DNA of 64,000 nucleotides from Peterkaempfera podocarpi (lineage in GTDB: Bacteria; Actinomycetota; Actinomycetes; Streptomycetales; Streptomycetaceae), in NCBI RefSeq assembly GCF_042466665.1, contig NZ_CP162102.1, positions 5,022,001 through 5,086,000 on the forward strand, written 5' to 3'. The position numbers and the translations under genes are program-made. A model generated the notes under the pieces. It saw only the letters and a program-made list of their open reading frames with translations. It was not told the origin of the DNA and searched no databases. This document shows positions 59,768 through 64,000 of the stretch, piece after piece. Positions within the stretch are counted from its first letter, which is position 1, and every line of letters begins with the position of its first letter.

Positions 59768-61360
59768 GTGGTTTCAGCGACCCCCGTACAGACCGAGCAG
59801 ACGACCGACACGGTCCTGGTCGTCGACTTTGGCGCCCAGTACGCCCAGCTCATCGCACGGCGGGTCCGCGAGGCCCGCGTCTACAGCGAGATCGTGCCGT
59901 CGACCATGCCGGTCGCCGAGATGCTCGCCAAGCGGCCGAAGGCGATCATCCTCTCCGGTGGCCCCTCGTCGGTGTACGCGGAGGGCGCGCCCAGCCTCGA
60001 CCGCTCGCTGTTCGAGGCCGGCGTCCCCGTCTTCGGCATGTGCTACGGCTTCCAGCTGATGGCGACCACCCTCGGCGGCACGGTGGACAACACCGGTGCC
60101 CGTGAGTACGGCCGCACCGCGCTGACGGTCTCCAAGCCCGGCTCCACCCTCTTCGAGGGCACTCCCACCGAGCAGTCGGTGTGGATGTCGCACGGCGACG
60201 CCTGCTCGGCCGCGCCCGAGGGCTTCAGCGTCACCGCGTCCACCGACGTGGTGCCGGTCGCCGCGTTCGAGAACGACGAGAAGCGCCTCTACGGCGTCCA
60301 GTACCACCCCGAGGTGCTGCACTCCACGCACGGCCAGCAGATCCTGGAGCACTTCCTCTACCGGGGTGCCGGGATCAAGCCCGAGTGGACCACCACCAAT
60401 GTCGTGGACGAGCAGATCACCCTGATCCGCGAGCAGGTCGGTGACCGGCGGGCGATCTGCGGACTGTCCGGCGGCGTGGACTCCGCCGTTGCCGCCGCTC
60501 TGGTGCAGAAGGCCATCGGCGACCAGCTGACCTGCGTCTATGTCGACCACGGTCTGATGCGCAAGGGTGAGACCGAGCAGGTCGAGAAGGACTTCGTGGC
60601 CGCGACCGGCGTGAAGCTGAAGGTCGTGGATGCATCCGAGCGCTTCCTCGCCGCGCTGGCCGGGGTCTCCGATCCCGAGCAGAAGCGCAAGATCATCGGC
60701 CGGGAGTTCATCCGGGTCTTCGAGCAGGCGCAGGCCGAGATCGTCGCCGAGGCGCCCGACGACCACCCGGTGGAGTTCCTGGTCCAGGGCACCCTCTACC
60801 CGGATGTGGTGGAGTCCGGCGGCGGTACCGGCACTGCCAACATCAAGTCCCACCACAATGTGGGCGGCCTCCCCGAGGACCTTCAGTTCCAGCTGGTCGA
60901 ACCGCTGCGCAAGCTGTTCAAGGACGAGGTCCGGATGGTCGGCCAGGAGCTGGGCCTGCCCGAGGAGATCGTCCAGCGGCAGCCCTTCCCCGGCCCCGGC
61001 CTCGGCATCCGGATCGTCGGCGAGGTCACCCGTGAGCGCCTGGACCTGCTGCGCGAGGCCGACGCCATCGCCCGCGAGGAGCTCACCGAGGCAGGCCTGG
61101 ACCGCGAGATCTGGCAGTGCCCGGTGGTGCTGCTCGCCGATGTCCGCTCGGTCGGCGTCCAGGGCGACGGCCGCACCTACGGCCACCCCATCGTGCTGCG
61201 CCCCGTCTCCTCCGAGGACGCCATGACCGCCGACTGGTCGCGGCTGCCCTATGAGGTGCTGGCGAAGATCTCCACTCGGATCACCAACGAGGTCGCCGAC
61301 GTCAACCGGGTGGTGCTGGACGTCACCAGCAAGCCCCCGGGCACCATCGAGTGGGAATGA
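59768..61360 (+). CDS. guaA: GMP synthase (glutamine-hydrolysing)
   Basis: A 530-residue enzyme making GMP from XMP. The class I glutamine amidotransferase domain (about 15-210) has the Cys nucleophile in FGMCYGFQLM and the His/Glu pair in GVQYHPEVLHS. The ATP pyrophosphatase domain has the P-loop GLSGGVDSAVAAAL, and the C-terminal dimerisation domain ends KPPGTIEWE. GTG 59768 has GGAAGG 6 bases upstream; the frame is open back to 59642. It completes the pathway started by guaB. Confidence 0.97.
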   Translation: MVSATPVQTEQTTDTVLVVDFGAQYAQLIARRVREARVYSEIVPSTMPVAEMLAKRPKAIILSGGPSSVYAEGAPSLDRSLFEAGVPVFGMCYGFQLMATTLGGTVDNTGAREYGRTALTVSKPGSTLFEGTPTEQSVWMSHGDACSAAPEGFSVTASTDVVPVAAFENDEKRLYGVQYHPEVLHSTHGQQILEHFLYRGAGIKPEWTTTNVVDEQITLIREQVGDRRAICGLSGGVDSAVAAALVQKAIGDQLTCVYVDHGLMRKGETEQVEKDFVAATGVKLKVVDASERFLAALAGVSDPEQKRKIIGREFIRVFEQAQAEIVAEAPDDHPVEFLVQGTLYPDVVESGGGTGTANIKSHHNVGGLPEDLQFQLVEPLRKLFKDEVRMVGQELGLPEEIVQRQPFPGPGLGIRIVGEVTRERLDLLREADAIAREELTEAGLDREIWQCPVVLLADVRSVGVQGDGRTYGHPIVLRPVSSEDAMTADWSRLPYEVLAKISTRITNEVADVNRVVLDVTSKPPGTIEWE

Positions 61361-61382
61361 TCCCAACCTTGCGTCAACGTGT

Positions 61383-61416
61383 GCGCCGCCACCCGACTTC
61401 CTTCGGGTGGCGGCGC
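61383..61416 (+). terminator. hairpin terminator after guaA
   Basis: A perfect 14-bp stem (61383-61396 with 61403-61416) with a CTTCCT loop, 22 bases after the stop. Confidence 0.8.
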
Positions 61417-61474
61417 GGCCGTTTCCGGCCCCTACGCTGGTGAGCGGCGCACGATCCCGTCCATGGGAGGAATC

Positions 61475-62064
61475 ATGACCGCCGAACCCGTACCCGCCTG
61501 GCCGATCCCGCCGGAGGGCGGCTTCACCGTGGACGATCTTCTGCACATGCCCGACCTCCCGACGCACACCGAGCTGATCGACGGGCGCCTGGTCTTCGTG
61601 AGCCCGCAGCGGAACTTCCACTCCCTGGCGGTCGACCTGTTGATGGTCGGCCTGCGCAGGACGGCTCCGGGTCACCTCCGGGTGCGGCGGGAGATGACGG
61701 TCGTCCTGGAGCCCCGGCAGTGCCCGGAGCCGGATGTCGCGGTGGTCTCGGCGGCCGCCGAGACCGGCCCGGAGCAGACCCACTACCGCGCCGAGGATGT
61801 GCTGCTGGCGGTGGAGGTGGTCTCGCCGGACTCCGAGAAGCGCGACCGTGAGCGCAGCCCCAGCTGTATGCGAAGGCGGGCATCCCGCACTTCTGGCGGG
61901 TCGAGGCCGACCGGGGCCGCCCCGTGGTCTATGTCTTCGAGCTCGAGCCCGCAACCGGCGTCTATGTTCCCTGCGGCATCCACCACGACCGCCTGAAGAT
62001 CACCGTCCCCTTCGACATCGACATCGACATCGACATCGACCTGGCGGAGATCGAGCGACTGTGA
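61475..62064 (+). CDS. Uma2-family PD-(D/E)XK nuclease-like protein (one-base frameshift)
   Basis: The N-terminal part (FTVDDLLHMPDLPTHTELID-GRLVF; PEPDVAVVSA; LLAVEVVSPDSEKRDRER) is followed in another frame by YAKAGIPHFWRVEADRGRPV and VYVFELEPATGVYVPCG. One base, probably A, is missing near 61854-61862, where CGCAGCCCCAG should read CGCAAGCCCCAG. The joined product is a normal Uma2 protein of about 196 residues ending in a run of Asp-Ile pairs coded by five GACATC repeats, then LAEIERL. Function uncertain, as for its relative at 42.2 kb. Confidence 0.75.
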
Positions 62065-62199
62065 CCGACCGCCTGTGATCGACCGTCCGTAATCGACCGC
62101 TCCCGTATTGAACCAACCGGCGATCCACTGCGTACTACGTGTGGCCAAACGTGTGTGCGTCCGGGCAGGATCGTCGGTTGAGTACGGGAGAGGTGCAGG

Positions 62200-63270
62200 A
62201 TGGCGGACATGTCGGACGTCGACACGGTGGCGACCCGCGGGATGCGGCGCAGGGACCGGTCGCCGGGCGGGGGTGCGGCGCAGACCGGCTGGAGAGCCAA
62301 GGCGGCGAGGCATGCGACGCTGCCGCTGCGCCTCTTTCTGGGGGCGACCTTCGTCTATGCCGGCATCGACAAGCTGGCCGACGCCCACTATCTGGGCGGA
62401 GCGGCCGACCCGGCATCGTTTGTGTCGCAGACCCAGGCGGTGAAGGGCGCCAGCCCGATCGGTCCGCTGCTGGACCAGGCACTGAACAACCCGACACCCT
62501 TCGCACTGGCGATGGCGTTCGGCGAGCTCGCCGTGGGGCTGGGCGCACTGCTGGGGTTCTGGACCCGGCTGGCGGCCCTCGGCGGCGTACTGATCAACCT
62601 CTCCCTCTGGCTGACCGTCAGCTGGCAGGTGCACCCGTACTACCTCGGCAACGACCTGCCGTTCATGATGGCCTGGGTGCCGCTGCTGCTCGGCGGCGCG
62701 CCCCGCTTCTCGGTGGACGCGCTGCTGGCACGCCGCTCCGATCGGGAGCGGGCGGTGGGCACCCCGCCGGGGACGGTCCGCCGCCGGGCGCTGATCGACG
62801 GCGGTGTCGCGGCCGTCGCGGTGGCGGGGACCGGCCTGCTCGCCGGTTCACTGGCCGCCCGCCTGGGACGGAAGAACGGGACTCCGGCCGCCGGCACCAC
62901 CACGACTCCGCCGGCGGCGTCCGGCGGCAGCTCGGCGCAGCCCCCGGCCGGCGCCGGGAACGCGCCCACGGTGGCCGTTGCCGACGTCCAGGTGGGTGGG
63001 GCGGTGAAGACCACGGACCCGGCGACCGGCGACGCCGTCTATGTGCTCCAGCCGCAGCAGGGCCAGTACACCGCCCTCTCGGCGGTCTGCCCGCACGCCC
63101 AGTGCGTGGTGAACGCCCCCAAGGACGGCAAGCTGGTCTGCCCCTGCCACAACTCGGTCTTCGACGCGGCGACCGGTGCACGCGAGGCGGGCCCGGCCAC
63201 CACGGGCCTCGCCAAGTACGGCATCACCCGCAACGGGGACCGGCTGCAGCTGGGGCAGAAGCAGAGCTGA
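62200..63270 (+). CDS. DoxX/DoxD-like membrane domain fused to a Rieske iron-sulfur domain
   Basis: A 356-residue protein. Residues about 35-175 are a four-helix DoxX-like domain (LPLRLFLGATFVYAGIDKLA; AMAFGELAVGLGALLGFWTR; GGVLINLSLWLTVSWQVHPY). A further hydrophobic segment (ALIDGGVAAVAVAGTGLLAG) and a Thr/Pro/Ala linker lead to a Rieske domain with ligands C297, H299, C314 and H317 and the extra C302/C316 pair that forms the disulfide in bc1-type Rieske proteins (CPHAQC, CPCHNSVFD). Probably moves electrons between quinone and a periplasmic-side partner. ATG 62200. Confidence 0.9.
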   Translation: MADMSDVDTVATRGMRRRDRSPGGGAAQTGWRAKAARHATLPLRLFLGATFVYAGIDKLADAHYLGGAADPASFVSQTQAVKGASPIGPLLDQALNNPTPFALAMAFGELAVGLGALLGFWTRLAALGGVLINLSLWLTVSWQVHPYYLGNDLPFMMAWVPLLLGGAPRFSVDALLARRSDRERAVGTPPGTVRRRALIDGGVAAVAVAGTGLLAGSLAARLGRKNGTPAAGTTTTPPAASGGSSAQPPAGAGNAPTVAVADVQVGGAVKTTDPATGDAVYVLQPQQGQYTALSAVCPHAQCVVNAPKDGKLVCPCHNSVFDAATGAREAGPATTGLAKYGITRNGDRLQLGQKQS

Positions 63271-63277
63271 GCGCGGC

Positions 63278-64000
63278 TCAGTCGGCAGTGGTGCTGTAGC
63301 CGGCGGCGGCCCGGCAGTCCGTGCGGGCCGCCCCGGACAGCTTGCCGCAGAGCCTGCTCGCGGCCCCCTGGTCGTGGTAGTGGACGCGGTAGTAGCTGAC
63401 CAGACCGGCGACACAGGGCGCCCGCTGGTCCGCGGCGGCGTGCTCGCACTGGTCGGCGGACCACTGCTCGCGGTCGATGTTGTACTTCATGATCCGCGAG
63501 CCCAGCCCCATGGTGCAGGCGTTCCGGCCCCCGTCGGAGACCGGGGCGTTGCGGCACCAGGTGAGCCCGGCGGCATACGACTCCGGGTGGTGCGCATAGT
63601 CGTGCTTCTGCAGGAAGTAGGCCGGGGCGTAGTAGTAGCAGGCTCCTCGGAAGGCGACGGGCTGCTCAGGACAGGGGTAGAGGGGTTCGGCGGCGAGACG
63701 GTCGGCGGGCAGGTTGGCCATCGCCCGGGGATCGCTCTCGTCGGGCTCGAAGAACTGCATGAAGATGCCCTCCGAGCACGCCGTGACGGCGTAGGCGGCG
63801 GTGAACCTGGAGCAGAGCCGCTCGGCGCCGGGCACATCCAGCTTGGCGACGAACATCGCGCCGTGGCCGATGCCATGGATGCAGGACGCACTCTGCTGCG
63901 GCGCACAGAGCGTGGTCACATCCGTGGCGGGGGCGGGGCTCTCGGCGAGCTTCTCCTCCACGATGCCGTGCAGATAGCCGGAACCGCAGACGTCATTGCG
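63278..64000 (-). CDS. Cys/His-repeat protein of unknown function (5' end beyond the window)
   Basis: The frame is open to the right edge; the GTG at 63961 is internal, because the codons upstream continue the same pattern (CGSGYLHGIVEEK). At least 241 residues are visible. A recurring unit of Cys, a few residues, Gly, aromatic or small residues and often His-Gly is seen (CGSGYLHG, CIHGIGHGAMF, CSEGIFMQFF, CTMGLGSRIM, CVAGLVSYYR), with many paired Cys and Tyr. This suggests a disulfide-rich exported helical-repeat protein. It ends 7 bases from the convergent DoxX-Rieske gene. Family not recognised. Confidence 0.75.
   Translation of the reverse strand, partial: RNDVCGSGYLHGIVEEKLAESPAPATDVTTLCAPQQSASCIHGIGHGAMFVAKLDVPGAERLCSRFTAAYAVTACSEGIFMQFFEPDESDPRAMANLPADRLAAEPLYPCPEQPVAFRGACYYYAPAYFLQKHDYAHHPESYAAGLTWCRNAPVSDGGRNACTMGLGSRIMKYNIDREQWSADQCEHAAADQRAPCVAGLVSYYRVHYHDQGAASRLCGKLSGAARTDCRAAAGYSTTAD

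Noticed and set aside
59774..61954. A 726-codon minus-strand frame across guaA
   Set aside because: Shadow of guaA; no protein features, and it runs through the guaA terminator.

Overview
This window reads as chromosomal DNA of a streptomycete (Streptomyces or a close relative in the Streptomycetaceae). The reasons are very high G+C with G/C-ending codons, many GTG starts, two developmental regulators recognisable almost residue for residue (WhiD and BldM), an ECF sigma factor of the ShbA type between bldM and guaB, and a gene order that matches, as I remember it, the conserved core of the Streptomyces chromosome from the spc ribosomal operon to guaA. I see no IS element, prophage, integrase, CRISPR array, rRNA or tRNA.

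Layout. 1-10.2 kb: spc and alpha ribosomal operons (rplE tail, rpsN, rpsH, rplF, rplR, rpsE, rpmD, rplO, secY, adk, map, infA, rpmJ, rpsM, rpsK, rpoA, rplQ), with no rpsD between rpsK and rpoA. 10.2-14.1 kb: truA, a Q/P-rich membrane protein gene, and an ABC-F ATPase gene. 14.2-20.1 kb: rplM-rpsI, then cell-wall and cofactor genes glmM, coaA and glmS. 20.2-31.4 kb: acpS, NAD(P)HX repair, L,D-transpeptidase, alanine racemase, a hydrolase, and the t6A/N-acetylation genes tsaE-tsaB-rimI-tsaD, then a THUMP-like methyltransferase. 31.5-34.3 kb: a 68-bp tandem repeat array, then groES-groEL1 behind two CIRCE operators. 34.3-41.3 kb: a LysR regulator, whiD and bldM (divergent), an ECF sigma factor, guaB and a GuaB3-type paralogue. 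41.3-49 kb: a repeat-bearing membrane protein, an Uma2-family gene, and three consecutive Ser/Thr kinase-fold membrane proteins, of which the middle one is a pseudokinase. 49-54.3 kb: a flavoprotein disulfide reductase, succinate-semialdehyde dehydrogenase and a GMC oxidoreductase. 54.4-58.3 kb: a more variable stretch with a secreted ricin-B lectin, a TMEM175-like channel, a DUF6445-type protein and a SLATT-type membrane protein. 58.3-61.4 kb: a 1-kb non-coding stretch, a 28-codon leader-like ORF with a strong hairpin, chorismate mutase, and guaA. 61.4-64 kb: a second Uma2 gene, a DoxX-Rieske fusion, and a Cys/His-repeat protein running off the right edge.

Most genes serve growth-rate-linked housekeeping: translation, secretion, nucleotide and amino-sugar supply, chaperones, and t6A modification. 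They are interleaved with developmental control (whiD, bldM) and membrane signalling (the kinase trio). Six genes (coaA, the NAD(P)HX bifunctional gene, rimI, both Uma2 genes and the third kinase) carry one frame break each. Five look like single-base losses, three of them at short G runs, so sequence error is the simplest reading. The least explained items are the 68-bp array upstream of groES, the aromatic-codon leader ORF plus hairpin before chorismate mutase, the branched RNA structure between rpsN and rpsH, and the pseudokinase flanked by two intact kinases.
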